From Apium graveolens (taxonomy: Eukaryota; Streptophyta; Magnoliopsida; Apiales; Apiaceae), in contig NC_133647.1 of assembly GCF_009905375.1 (NCBI RefSeq), forward strand, positions 137,821,263-137,885,262: a stretch of DNA of 64,000 nt, given 5' to 3'. The notes beneath the pieces are model-generated. The model did not search any database. It was not told the origin of the DNA and saw only the letters and a list, made by a program, of their open reading frames with translations. Positions 23,282 through 34,168 of the stretch are shown piece by piece. Within the stretch, counting starts at the first letter, position 1; each line of letters begins with the position of its first letter. Made by a program: the position numbers and the translations under genes.

Positions 23282-24490
23282 TTACAAGAAATCAGATAAG
23301 GTATTATCAAGAACTAGTTTGTGTAATCTCAGATTAACAAAAATTAATAATACACTCACACACCAGCCCTCACAGTAAGACCTGGCAGGGGAGCCTTGAG
23401 CATCCCTGTATCTGGATCACTGCTGTGATTAATGGCCACTTAAAAAATTAAGGTGACATTTTATTTTAACTCACTGCATTTAAAGTGTTATATCTGATAT
23501 AAATGATCTGATTGTTGTATTGCCTTGAATGCCATTTGAATTAAATGAAAACTGATTGTGTATTCCCTGTTCTGTGTTTAAATGTGTATGACATTCTCTT
23601 GGTTGCATCTCATTAATAACATATTTTCTTGAGAAATAAATGTTACATTCTTTATTAAACATTCAAATTTTTCAGAACATTAAATTCAGTTCCAAAAAGT
23701 AATAATCTGTCCGCATTAATCTTTTCTCAAATCTGAACATCCTTAACTGTTTTGCTTGTCACTTGCTAGAGTCTATGTGGTAGAGTAAGCTGCTTTTCAC
23801 CTTTATGTCACACAGTCTCCCAAATCTGTGTACTTTTTGTACTTCTAACAGTACTAAAACAGTATTTCCTAGTACCAGTTGCATATGCCATCTCTCAAAA
23901 TTCATACCCTAGCTGCATTATATAATTATATACATACCTAGGATTTGGAATTATGTAAACCATGCCTCTGCACATCAAACTCTTTGCTAACTGCATTTAA
24001 TGAAAATCACTGTTCATGAACAGTGAAAGTTATTTTCCACAAAATTATTTTTCTAACTTAAATTGTATTCTGTGCTATGTGCATGCATATATACTTGTTT
24101 AACTTGCTGTATTCACACATAAAAACAATTCATTTTGCATTACTCCACTTCACTTGCAACATGAACCCAAATGCTAACCCTTTTTACCCTAAACCCAGAC
24201 CACTAATTGAGAACCCATATCTTCTTGAAGATATGAAGAAAAATTAGTTTCACCATCACAAATCATCAGTCTTCAAAACTATTCAATCTTCATATCCTAA
24301 ACATTATCATAAAAGACATTTTCCACCTAAACAACTCAGAAAGGGATACAAAAATCACACCATTCCTTTCTACCAAAGCAGAAAGTTTCAGAACCCTCAT
24401 TCCCCTAACCCTAGACCAACTAAGCCTTTCCAACCACAAGTCTATACCAGGAAAACCAATCTCAGACAAGAACCAAACCCTAGCCCAAAC

Positions 24491-25618
24491 ATGAACAAAC
24501 CAAAACCTCCACCACCAAAACTATCTAACCCATCAAACTCCAAAAAGTTTCTTGAACTCATAAAAAATGTCCAACCTGGCACTTGTGTAGATGTTAAAGG
24601 TGAAGTGGAGTTCATCATTAGAAGGGATAAATGGGATGGTTTAATGTACAATCTAGGAAAACAGTATTTCGCTCATCTCATGGGAGAATTTTATTGCAAC
24701 ATGAACATAATTAAAGGGGTAGAGGGCATCTTAGATTTCACTACTACAGTGAATAGGAAAGTTATATGTGTAGATAACAAGAGCATTAATAGAGCACTGC
24801 ATTTACCTCTTCATCTATGTGAGTTGCCATGTGAGGACATATTTTCTCTGTTTGTGTTTAATAAGTCTGAATTTGAACTTATGGTAGGAATGTTTTGTAA
24901 GTCTGATGTGCCTGATGATCTCTGTGATGTCAACTGTGGTATTCACTTTAAACATTTCACTAGCAATTTCCAGCATCTTGCTCTCATTATTAGGTCTAAT
25001 GTTATGCCTAAGCCTAATCAAAGCAAATATTTTTACTTCTTTGATATGAAAATCATGCATCTGCTTGCTAATAACAAAATCAATTTCAGTATCTCCTATG
25101 TTATTCTCTTGAACATGATAAATGCTCATCTTGTTGATTATATGCCATATGGTATGTCAATTACTTCTCTCTTTGCAATCTGCAACATTCCAATGCCTGA
25201 AATCTTTGCAAATCTGGCTGATTCACAAATCACCAATGACCATTTTAGGCCACAAGTGCCCCTGATGCACTGTGAACCTCAAGAGGTCACCCCTGTTGTC
25301 ATTCCTCAGTTCATCAGAGAGGAAAATGTCTTTCTCTCTAAATTTGAGTCTGTCAAGGCCATGTTTAATGAACTAAAAATGGAACTTAAGAGAGTAAAAA
25401 CTGAAAATGATGAGGTTAAGGAAAAGGTAGGAGAACTAGAAGGCATCACTGCATCTTGTAAACATAGGATTACATATTTAGAAAACCTAGTTGCATCTAC
25501 ACTAGGAACAAATTGCATGTCTGACCAAGAAATTGTCAATTCCTTTCAAGTTCCTTTGAGTGAGAACACTGCCATGATTCATGAGTTAGAAGAAGTAAGT
25601 GTGGAAGCTAGAGGTTAA
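24491..25618 (+). CDS. E4 accessory protein, 375 codons, intact
   Basis: Intact frame from ATG to TAA. It begins with a Pro/Lys-rich stretch (MNKPKPPPPKLSN). A globular domain of about 230 residues includes YFAHLMGEFYCNMN, VNRKVICVDNKSINRALHLP and a Cys/His-rich part (CDVNCGIHFKHFTSNFQH). The pattern (strand ending in V.V, then IN.AL.LP) resembles the 'putative plant transposon protein' domain found in many plant retroelement ORFs; this is a resemblance by eye. A coiled coil (SKFESVKAMFNELKMELKRVK ... ITYLENLV, about residues 280-345) follows. No signal peptide or membrane segment is seen. It lies between promoter-like motifs and an AATAAA. The frame is open although gag and pol of the same element carry many stops. 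Function unknown. Confidence 0.7.
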   Translation: MNKPKPPPPKLSNPSNSKKFLELIKNVQPGTCVDVKGEVEFIIRRDKWDGLMYNLGKQYFAHLMGEFYCNMNIIKGVEGILDFTTTVNRKVICVDNKSINRALHLPLHLCELPCEDIFSLFVFNKSEFELMVGMFCKSDVPDDLCDVNCGIHFKHFTSNFQHLALIIRSNVMPKPNQSKYFYFFDMKIMHLLANNKINFSISYVILLNMINAHLVDYMPYGMSITSLFAICNIPMPEIFANLADSQITNDHFRPQVPLMHCEPQEVTPVVIPQFIREENVFLSKFESVKAMFNELKMELKRVKTENDEVKEKVGELEGITASCKHRITYLENLVASTLGTNCMSDQEIVNSFQVPLSENTAMIHELEEVSVEARG

Positions 25619-27681
25619 TTGATTGATAATCTTCCTGATTTAATCCATGTCTGTGATGCTGATGGTAATGTTATTGGATGATCTGTGTTGATGTTGTTGC
25701 TACTGAATGATTAAGTGCCTTGCTGTGTTGCTGCTTCTGCACCCTTTTTGCTGATCTATTACTGATCTGTTGTATTTCTTTTGGTGTAATTTGAAATAAA
25801 CCTTTGGATTTCTGATTTGATGTTTTTAACCTTAACTCTGTTGTAATTTGGTTGAACCTACTGGAGTGTATGCACTTCTAATGTTGTGTAATCTGTAAGA
25901 CAGGTGCAGAACTTTGTTCTATTTAATTAGTGAACCACACTGATTGATATGAACACTTTTGTTCAATATAATATAATCTGCATTCTGTTACATCTGGTGT
26001 TGCATACTCTATCATACTTATACTATACTTTTTGCTCTTAAATTTACTAACAAATCTCTGCAGGAACACAATCAATTCTGACTTTAAAATTCTCCGAGTC
26101 TTAGTATTAGAATATGAATTTGTGTTTACGGTTGGTGATGCATTCTGGCTTAGTGTCATGTTCTATGATGCTCCCTAATCAGCTCTGTCACTAATCTGTG
26201 AAGTTGATTATTTCTAAAAACTGTCTTTAGATTACTCTGTCAGTTTAATCGTATCTACCAAATTGACTGTCAAATTAACTTTCTATAAATGTTTGCTCCT
26301 GTCTCTTTCAGATCAGCTGAAAGTTAAGCTATTTGGTAACTGGTATATGTGTGTATTATCTAACAAATATGCAGGCTAACCACACGCATGCACAGCTCAA
26401 AACTGATCAAGCTTAGCTTATGGAAACATTATGTTAACATCATCAAGTCTCATTCTGCTAAGGTATGACAGGTATATATTCTTAACCTATAATAATCCTA
26501 TTTCCACACACACATCAGGCTATTGTATTAAGTCCCAGTATTAAACCAATCCAACTGAATCTTTTGTGGTAAGTGAATGAGTAAAAGATATTGAGTTTCA
26601 TTGTATGTGTAATAGATTATTTCGAAAAGTCCAGCTCCTTAGAATGTATTAGCTTTCCAAAATGTATAATCTGCTACTTGGCTCTGAAATAGAAATAGAA
26701 TGTATTAGTAATTAGATGTTGTAATATGACAGTAGCTGGCAAAGTCGATTTGATCGAATAAAATGTATTAGATCTCAGACCTTGTAACATGAACATTATT
26801 TGCATTAGTGACAGTTTTTGTAAATTGTGATTGAAAATTATGTATGCTAGAATGTCAATCACTAAGGAAGTATTTACATGAATTATGGTCTTTAAAGATT
26901 GAACAAAATTAAAGATTGGCTTAAATCCAATTTGTCTAAAGCTACATGAATTCTATCAAACTGAAAAGAACTTGCTAAAACTAAATTGACTGATCATTGA
27001 TTTAAGTATAGTTCTATCAGACGACTAAGTCACACCATCATACTTATCAAAACTATTTTTAAACTGCAATATTTGGTAATCAATAATAGTGAAAAAGGAC
27101 TCATCATAAATAGATATAATCAAACACTGGATTTTGTACAAACAATATGCTATCTTTTCGGTCAAACCATGCATGTATAAGAATCTCTTCCTAATGCTAA
27201 ACTACATGTATTATATCTCAAAAGTATTGTTTTAACTGCATTCTTTCCATACATACAAAAACATACCAAACTTACCATGCATATCATTTTATTAATTTCT
27301 ACATGCTCAAATACATGTATTTGACTAGAAATATTAATCAAAATGCCATGTTTTCTAACTTTAATGCTTTTTAGATAAAATTCTACATATTCTTTTTGGC
27401 ATGTACCAAACAAAAGGGGAAGAGAAATTGGACCCCTTAATGCCTTAATGTTCAATTTTTTTCAAATTTTTTGAATATTGATATCTTTTTGATATACAAG
27501 GATCTATATATGTGCTTCTATTATTGTATGATACATCTAACAAAGTATTTTGCAGGATCTGAAGAAAGAGATTTAATCTCTAAGTATATAAATGCTTTAT
27601 GTGCAAAATATTTTTCAAAAATTCATGCATACACCAAGGGGAAGCACACACTATTAATTTTATGTTTGTTTGGCAAATACC
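25619..27681 (+). other. E4 noncoding region after the accessory ORF
   Basis: About 2 kb of AT-rich sequence with no supported gene. Small open frames on both strands show no domain or conserved motif. Purine runs that resemble the polypurine tract occur near 27412 (AAAAGGGGAAGAGAAA) and 27638 (CAAGGGGAAG) before the true tract. Several PPT-like runs are typical of Sireviruses. Confidence 0.6.
25795..25800 (+). terminator. Possible poly(A) signal after E4 accessory ORF
   Basis: AATAAA about 177 bases past the stop codon, in a T-rich context typical of plant 3' ends. It fits a separate transcription unit for the accessory ORF. Such hexamers also occur by chance in AT-rich DNA. Confidence 0.3.
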
Positions 27682-27695
27682 AAAAAGGGGAAGAT
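27682..27695 (+). other. E4 polypurine tract
   Basis: AAAAAGGGGAAGAT directly before the 3' LTR start TGAAAGG. Confidence 0.9.
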
Positions 27696-28864
27696 TGAAA
27701 GGATATCTTCGATATATTATTTATTTCAGTATTTGTACGATTAAACGTAAAATTAAGAATACGTAGATCCTCTCCATTAGGACATAAATTTAATTGATCC
27801 AAATCAAGTCAAAAAGTCAAACTAGCAAAATCATGTCTTTTAAACAGATAAAAGAGATATTCCATTCTTGCAAAATATCAAAACTATATCCTTATGGAAT
27901 ATATCTCTAAGGAAATATGATCAAAGAAGAAACATCAAGATATGATATTTCTTAGATCTGTGTTGCAATAGGAATATGGCAACAAGCTCGAATAAGGAAT
28001 ATTGCAGAAATACTCTTTAGAGATCTCGTGCTATATCAAAAATGTTTTACTCTTCGCTTCTAAATATTTTTTATATCCTTCAAAAGAGTTTTTACTCAAA
28101 GTTTATTAATATTCATGGTTGAAGTATTAATATCCATTTTTACACCCATTCTGTGTGTTCGTAAAGTAATTTTCTCCCGTTTCGTAAAATCAGTATTTCT
28201 CGGAGAAAATTATTCAAAAATACTCAAAAATATTTCCCACCACTCAAATATATTTTATATATTAGGAAATATATTTTAAGTATTTATAAAAGTCAAAAAT
28301 TTAGTCAAAAGATCCATCTCCTTTATTTCAAGACCAACTATATTTTTATTCGGAAGAAAGGCTGACTAAACAGTTTCATTTTTAGATAAAATATTTCCAC
28401 ATGCTAGAATGACTTGAAATTTTGTATGGATCATTTAAATGGTATTTTCTATGTATGGTAAAAATTTCATAGCATTCAGAGAATTTTTGTCTGGGCACAA
28501 AAATCGAGGCAGTTGGTCCCACAGTTTGACCACGTTTGACCTAGTTACCATTGACTAAATTTGACCAAAACTTGCAGGACATATTTTAATAATATTTAGG
28601 TAATTATCATATTTTTTATGATATTTATTTAAGAGTTTTTGGGGTGGTCATAATTAATGGTGCTTAATCCTTAATTAAAGTAATTAAAGAATGATTAAAA
28701 GAAAAGGAAAATATCAGCTGAGATTTGAATGGATACTAGCTTGTGCTTCCTTCCCACTTGCAAAGAAACACAACCTACTTGCCATGTCATCAATCCATGT
28801 GATACACTCCATCCACCATTCATTCCTTCTCAAATCTCAACCATTCAATCCACCCAACTCCTCC

Positions 28865-28872
28865 TATAAATA
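28865..28872 (+). promoter_or_regulatory. TATA box of E4 3' LTR, intact
   Basis: TATAAATA in CTCCTATAAATAAACCCC, followed by a pyrimidine-rich leader. Transcription from it would read outward into the broken gag of E2. Confidence 0.6.
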
Positions 28873-29421
28873 AACCCCCACCCCAACCCATTTTATTCAA
28901 GCTAAAGAGACATTACTGGGATTTTTTCAAGAAGTGCTTCTCTTCATCTCTTTCAAATTCTATACACACACTTCTTCTCAAAAACCTTCTCTCTCTTCAA
29001 TATACTTACATATATACAAGGTTTTTGAAACCCAAGCTTAGCTTCACCCAACCAAGCTTTATCCCACCAAGTGAGCTCATCCACTACCACTTCTCGGCCT
29101 CCAGAAGGGCTGCCCAAGTTCGACCAAAGTGCCAAAATCCGGCCGAACCTCCGGCGAATTTTTCCGGCGAACTTTTCCGACCGTTTTTCAAAAGTGGTTA
29201 CTTTTAGCTTCTTATTTGAGTTCTTTGTATTTAAGCCTTGTACTTCTCTACTTCATCTTAAGTTCTAATACAAGTTCTCTTATAAAGGAAGTTCTCGGGG
29301 AGATCTTAGATTCGAACTCGGAATTCGAATAAGTACTTGATCTTCATAAATATCATTCCAACAAGAATATCTAAAAAGAAAAGTACTTTATCTCCTAGGG
29401 GAGATTATATTTGACATAAGT

Positions 29422-30030
29422 ACGAGTTAGCCAATTATTTCTTGCACTTTAATTGGAACTTGGATAACACTCATTCGTGCTCATAAAATAATTACGAAGT
29501 TTAAGTGTAATCCCTTCTAGCATCTTTAGTGCTCTCCGGGGGATTATTACTTGTCTCATATAAACACTTCATAGTTTGTCAAATCTTAAAACGGATCATA
29601 CGAGTTAGACAATTACTTAACGCTCTTTAATTGGATCTTTTCTAACTAATAACATACATATAAAATATTACGAAGTAAAAGTGTAATCCCTCCTATAACA
29701 TCTTTAGTGTTCCGGGGGATTATAGCTTGTTTCATATAAACTACTTCATAATCATCCGTTATTTAAAGACGAATCAAATCCACGAGTTAGCCAATTATTT
29801 TCACGATCTTTAATTAGATCTTGGCTAACACATATCGTGTATATAAACAATTACGAGACATATCGTATAAGCCCCTTCTAAAATCTTTCAGTGTTCCGTG
29901 GGGTTATTATTCGATATATATAAACTACTCGTAATTATTCGTCTAAACTTCAAAAGCACGATCTTACGCCAATTACTTGCACTTCTATTATTTGGATCTT
30001 GGCTAAGAATCATAAAACTTATATAAGTGC
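29422..30030 (+). repeat. Tandem ~180-bp repeats in E4 3' LTR
   Basis: Units begin at 29422, 29600, 29782 and near 29960, matching the array in the 5' LTR unit by unit. Confidence 0.8.
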
Positions 30031-31040
30031 TTGAAGTTAAAAGTATACTTTGACCACATAAGTGTCAAAACAGAAGTATACTAAAATACTTAAGCCTACG
30101 AGCGTAAAGGATAAGTTACAATTCCGAGATTGTAACTAAAGTATTCTTCGATTTATAAATACGTAATCGAAAGAAGAAGAATACTAATGAAGTCAAAAGC
30201 CATAAGTGCTTAACATAAACATGGACTTCTCATATTACTCCATAACTTTATTAAATCTGTAAAGGAGTAACTATAAATATACTTGACCAACTTGTATTAT
30301 TCTTAAGTCAAGTATTGTTATTTAGTTTTAATATTCTTATTTGAATATTATACTAATTGTGGGCTAGTACAGTAACATACTAGTTTAAACCATCTTTTCT
30401 ATACTTGGTTTGTTTCGTGGATTGTCTTCTTAGTTTTGTAGTGAGGTGAAGTGACGTGAGGTGATTCTCGTTCTAAGACCCAAGTCCTAGACGTACTAAC
30501 GGGGAGTTAGTAGTCTTCGCACCGTGAAGAAGAGGAAAGACCCAAGACCGGATCACTAAGATCCAAGACCGACAAAAGCTAAGGAAGCCAAGTCCACACA
30601 AAGGGTCTACAACAACTTTAAAGAAATAGCGGGGAGTTATTGTCTAAGATAAGTTGTGTAGGTATTACATTTATTTTGAGGTGTTGACCCTTGTGTTACG
30701 TACCAAGACAAATACTTGTAAAGGGTGTAAAGGCTTCTCCGCCTACTAAAGGAGCGAGTTTATTATAAGGGAAAATCCCGAGTCCAGGAGAGGAGCTCGG
30801 GGACTGGAGTAGGGGTGAGCGAATCTATTAGAGGTTGCGCCATTGCGAACCAGGATAAAATCACCGTGTGGTATTTTCTTTCCTTGCACTTTATCTTCCG
30901 CACATATAAACTGCATAACCGCTCGGTAAAGTTTTAAAAATGGATAAAATATTTTTAAAATGCCACAACAATTTTTAAATTGGTAATTAAGCTATTCAAC
31001 CCCCTTCTAGCTTAAAATATCCCTCTTATGGGACCTTACA

Positions 31041-31045
31041 TACAG
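31041..31045. repeat. Target-site duplication of E4, right copy
   Basis: TACAG, equal to 11927-11931. Confidence 0.95.
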
Positions 31046-32435
31046 GAAATTCAGAAAGGGCAAGAAGTTTTCCAGGAAAGGTGGAAGTTCTGATAAGAAA
31101 GGTTTCAGAAAGTCTGAAGGCAAAGGAGGAAAGTTTGACAGAGGAGACAACTCAAATATCAAATGCTACAATTATGGTGAAAGAGGCCACATATCTCCTG
31201 ACTACAAGAAAGGAAAAAGTGACAAAGGCAAGGCACTTGTCACAAAGAAGAAAAGTTGGATAGACACTTCAGATTCTAAAGTTGAGGTGAACTATGCCTT
31301 GATGGCAAATGCTGATAGCAGCCCTGAAACTGCTGAATTGAAGGTACCTCAAACAACTTATGCTTTTCATACTGATGATATTACTGAGTTGAGATTATAT
31401 CTTAAAACCATGTTCATTAGTTATAGAGATCAGACTTTAACATGTGAAAGATTAACATCTGAAAATCTTGCTTTTAAAAATAGAAATGACTATTTAGAAA
31501 AGGAGTTAGTTTTTCTTCATCAAACTAAGAAAGAAAGAGATGATGCTTTGTATGTTAGAGATGAAGTGTTAAAATTGAATGAATCTCTAAAAGTTGACTT
31601 AGAAAAGGAAAGAGAGATTATCAGAACTTGGACTAACTCTGGCAGAACAACTCAGAATTTACTAAGTAGTGGAAACTGGAAAGAGGGCTTAGGTTATGGA
31701 GATGATAAAAGTGAGAAAGGAAGTGAACAAATTGAGCCAATTGTTGTTAAACAGACTGCTAAGCCAAAGGTAAATCCTGTTAAGTTTGTAGCAAAAAATG
31801 TAAAGTCTGATTCTGAAAAGATGAAAGAGTCTAGGACAGAAGTCAAAGAAAAGTCAACTTCTGACAAATTCAAACAGGATAAACCAGTTGAAGTCAACAT
31901 AGGCTTAATGACAAATAAGCAGCTTAAGCATAAGTTGAAAGAGATTAAAAATGTGAACAAGGTAAAGGAAGCTAGGAAAAATAGGAATGGAAAGGAAGGT
32001 GTGAATAAAAGCAATAACTATATGCCTGTTCCTAATGCTCCTAGAAAGAAATGCTATAAATGTGGAAACTCTAACCATCTTGCTTCTTTTTGCAGGAAGA
32101 ATAAAGATATAAACTCTTTACCTCCTAGATCAGGAGTTAAGAGTTATTCTGTTAGGTTTAAGCCACAAAATCCTTGTTTTCATTGTGGTAGTTTATGGCA
32201 TTCCATTTATACTTGTAAGGAATATCATAGTTTGTACTGTGATTATTATTAAATAAAACCTTCTTTGAAGAAAGTTAGTATTATTCCTTCTAGTTGAAAG
32301 TCTGATGCAAAGTCTGATATAAATTCTGATAAACAGCATGTTAGCATAAACTCTGAAATTAAATTCGCTGCAAATGCTAACAAACTTAAAAAGGCCAAAG
32401 GATCTAAGCAAGTCTGGGTCCTTAAAACTAATCAA
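31046..32435 (+). pseudogene. gag: E2 gag, C-terminal part after E4
   Basis: Continues the gag frame of 10976-11931. The first zinc knuckle has lost two cysteines (CYNYGERGHISPDY). The second (CYKCGNSNHLASFC) and third (CFHCGSLWHSIYTC) are intact. A Lys/Glu-rich coiled region lies between them. A TAA at 32250 replaces the CAA of the sister copy E1, and a TGA lies near 32297. From 31287 the frame is open for about 320 codons. It ends at WVLKTNQ before the gag-pol stops. Confidence 0.88.
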
Positions 32436-32456
32436 TAGTGGTCTTTGTGATTGCAG
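32436..32456 (+). other. E2 gag-pol junction with two in-frame stops
   Basis: CAA TAG TGG TCT TTG TGA TTG CAG: stops at 32436-32438 and 32448-32450, then the protease in the same frame. The identical layout in E1 and E3 suggests an inherited feature and not random decay. Confidence 0.6.
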
Positions 32457-34168
32457 GGCAATAGGAAAAACATACTAGTATTGGACAATGGATTTTCAGG
32501 ACATATGACTGGAAATAAAGCCCTGCTATCAGACTTTGTGGAGAAAGCTGGCCCAGGAGTTTCTTATGGAGATGGCAACATGGGAAAAACTCTGGGATAT
32601 GGCAATATCAATCTTGGGAATGTCATCATTGAATTAGTAGCTCTTGTCTCAGGACTTAAACACAATCTGCTAAGTGTGAGTCAAATCTGTGACAAAGGTT
32701 ATCATGTGGATTTCTTTGAAGAACACTGTGAAGTTGTAAGCAATTCTACAGGCAAAGTGGTTCTGAAAGGTTACAGGCATGGTAACATTTATGAAGCCAG
32801 AATTTCAACAAACTCTGATGGTTCTGCAATATGTCTGTTGAGTAGAGCATCAATTGAAGAAAGCTGGAATTGGCACAAGAGACTCTCTCATTTAAATTTC
32901 AACAACATAAATGAGCTGGTAAAAAAAGATCTTGTGAGAGGACTGGCAAAATCAGTATTTGCTCCTGATGGCCTTTGTGATTCGTGTCAAAAGGCAAAAC
33001 AAAGAAAATCTTCATTCAAGAGCAAAACTGAATCCTCAATTTTTGAGCCTTATCACCTACTACATGTTGATCTATTTGGTCCAGTCAATGTCATGTCTAT
33101 TGCAAAGAAGAAATATGCTATGGTTATAGTGGATGAGTTCACAAGGTACATTTGGGTATATTTCTTGCACAAAAAGAATGAAATGCATCTACTCTAACTG
33201 ATCATGTCAAACAGCTGGATAAGCTGGTCATAGATCCTGTCAAAATTATAAGAAGTGATAATGGCACTGAGTTCAAGAATTCAATAATGGAAGAGTTCTG
33301 CAAAGAGCATGGAATTAAGCAGGAATTTTTTGCACCTGGAACTCTACAGCAAAATGGAGTTGTAGAAAGAAAGAATAGGACTCTCATTGAAGCTGCATGA
33401 ACTATGCTTGATGAAGCAAAGCTACCAACCTACTTTTGGGCTGAAGCTGTGCAGACTGCTTATTTTACACAGAATGCTACACTCATAAACAAGCATGGAA
33501 AAACACCATATGGGATGGTGAAGAAAAAGAAGCCAAATATGAAATATTTTCATGTATTTGGATGTAAGTGTTTTTTTCTTAAGACTCATCCTGAACAGCT
33601 GTCAAAATTTGATTTAAAAGCTGATGAAGGAATTTTTGTTGGATATCCACTTTCCATAAAAGCTTTTAGAGTCTATAATTTAAGAACAAGGGTTGTCATG
33701 GAATCTATCAATGTATCTTTTGATGATAAGAAGATTACTGGACTTGAAGATTTCAATGATCATGATCAGCTGAGATTTGAAAATGAAGATTTAAATTCTG
33801 ATTCTGTAAATTCTGATGACTTAAACTCTGATCCTGTAAGTTCTGACGTGTTAAGTTCTGATGTCATTGAAACTGTGGTAACTACTGAAAGGGAAAATGC
33901 ACCTGTCCAGGGGGAGCAAGCTAATGATCCTACCACACCTTAAGACTCTCAAGAAGCATCATAACCTGTCACTGGCTCTTCAAGTTCTAATTCATCATGT
34001 TCTGATGAGCCAAATTCTGATAATTCTGGAAACTCTGATTCTTCAAAACCTGAAAAATCCAACTCAAATTCTTAAGTCTCAGAGAGCATAACTACAGGGG
34101 GAGCATCAGAAAATGCCGATGGAGACAGCATGGAACATGGGGGAGGATCCAGTTCAAGAAATCAACTT
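32451..34168 (+). pseudogene. pol: E2 pol: protease and integrase
   Basis: The protease motif reads LVLDNGFSGHMTGNK: the active-site DSG is DNG here (32484-32492), so the protease should be inactive. The gag-pre-integrase region (NWHKRLSHLNF, CDSCQKAK) and the integrase start (HVDLFGPVNVMSIAKKKY) are good. A one-base deletion near 33185 shifts the frame. The next part has IIRSDNGTEF and GVVERKNRTLIEAA, then TGA at 33398-33400, at the same codon as in E1. The integrase C-terminus continues from 33404. The Ser/Asp-rich linker has further stops (near 33943 and 34075). Confidence 0.87.

Larger units (their letters stand above)
21028..24490 (+). other. E4 noncoding region between pol and accessory ORF
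   Basis: No long coding frame. The first 500 bases are very AT-rich with TA runs (21317-21341). Then come promoter-like motifs (21543-21749), a CT-rich leader (21750-21835), a short 42-codon ATG frame at 21838, a consensus splice donor at 22197, and a Thy/Gly-rich stretch with small direct repeats. The last 350 bases read partly as protein-like sequence (Pro/Asn-rich) upstream of the ATG at 24491, in a frame with stops. Confidence 0.6.
11932..31040 (+). mobile_element. E4: large Ty1/copia (Sirevirus-like) retrotransposon, 19.1 kb, complete ends
   Basis: Plus-strand element with 3.3-kb LTRs, TG...CA termini in the right LTR and a 5-bp duplication (TACAG). In order: LTR, PBS, gag (two zinc knuckles and coiled coil), PR-IN-RT-RNase H in one frame, a 3.4-kb noncoding stretch with promoter-like motifs, a 375-codon ORF, 2 kb noncoding, PPT, LTR. 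Its protein motifs differ from E1-E3, so it is another family. The first 245 bases of its two LTRs differ by about 9 substitutions (near 4 percent by eye), pointing to an insertion of moderate age. Confidence 0.95.
27696..31040 (+). repeat. E4 3' LTR (3345 bp)
   Basis: Starts TGAAAGGATATC, ends GGACCTTACA, and is followed by the TACAG duplication. Collinear with 11932-15312. It lacks the TA run of the left copy and keeps an intact TATAAATA. Confidence 0.96.

Noticed and set aside
32215..32456. A 242-base intron from GTAAGG (32215) to CAG (32456) joining gag to pol
   Set aside because: The join is out of frame with the protease and the donor is weak, so this particular donor is not supported, though the acceptor may be used with another.
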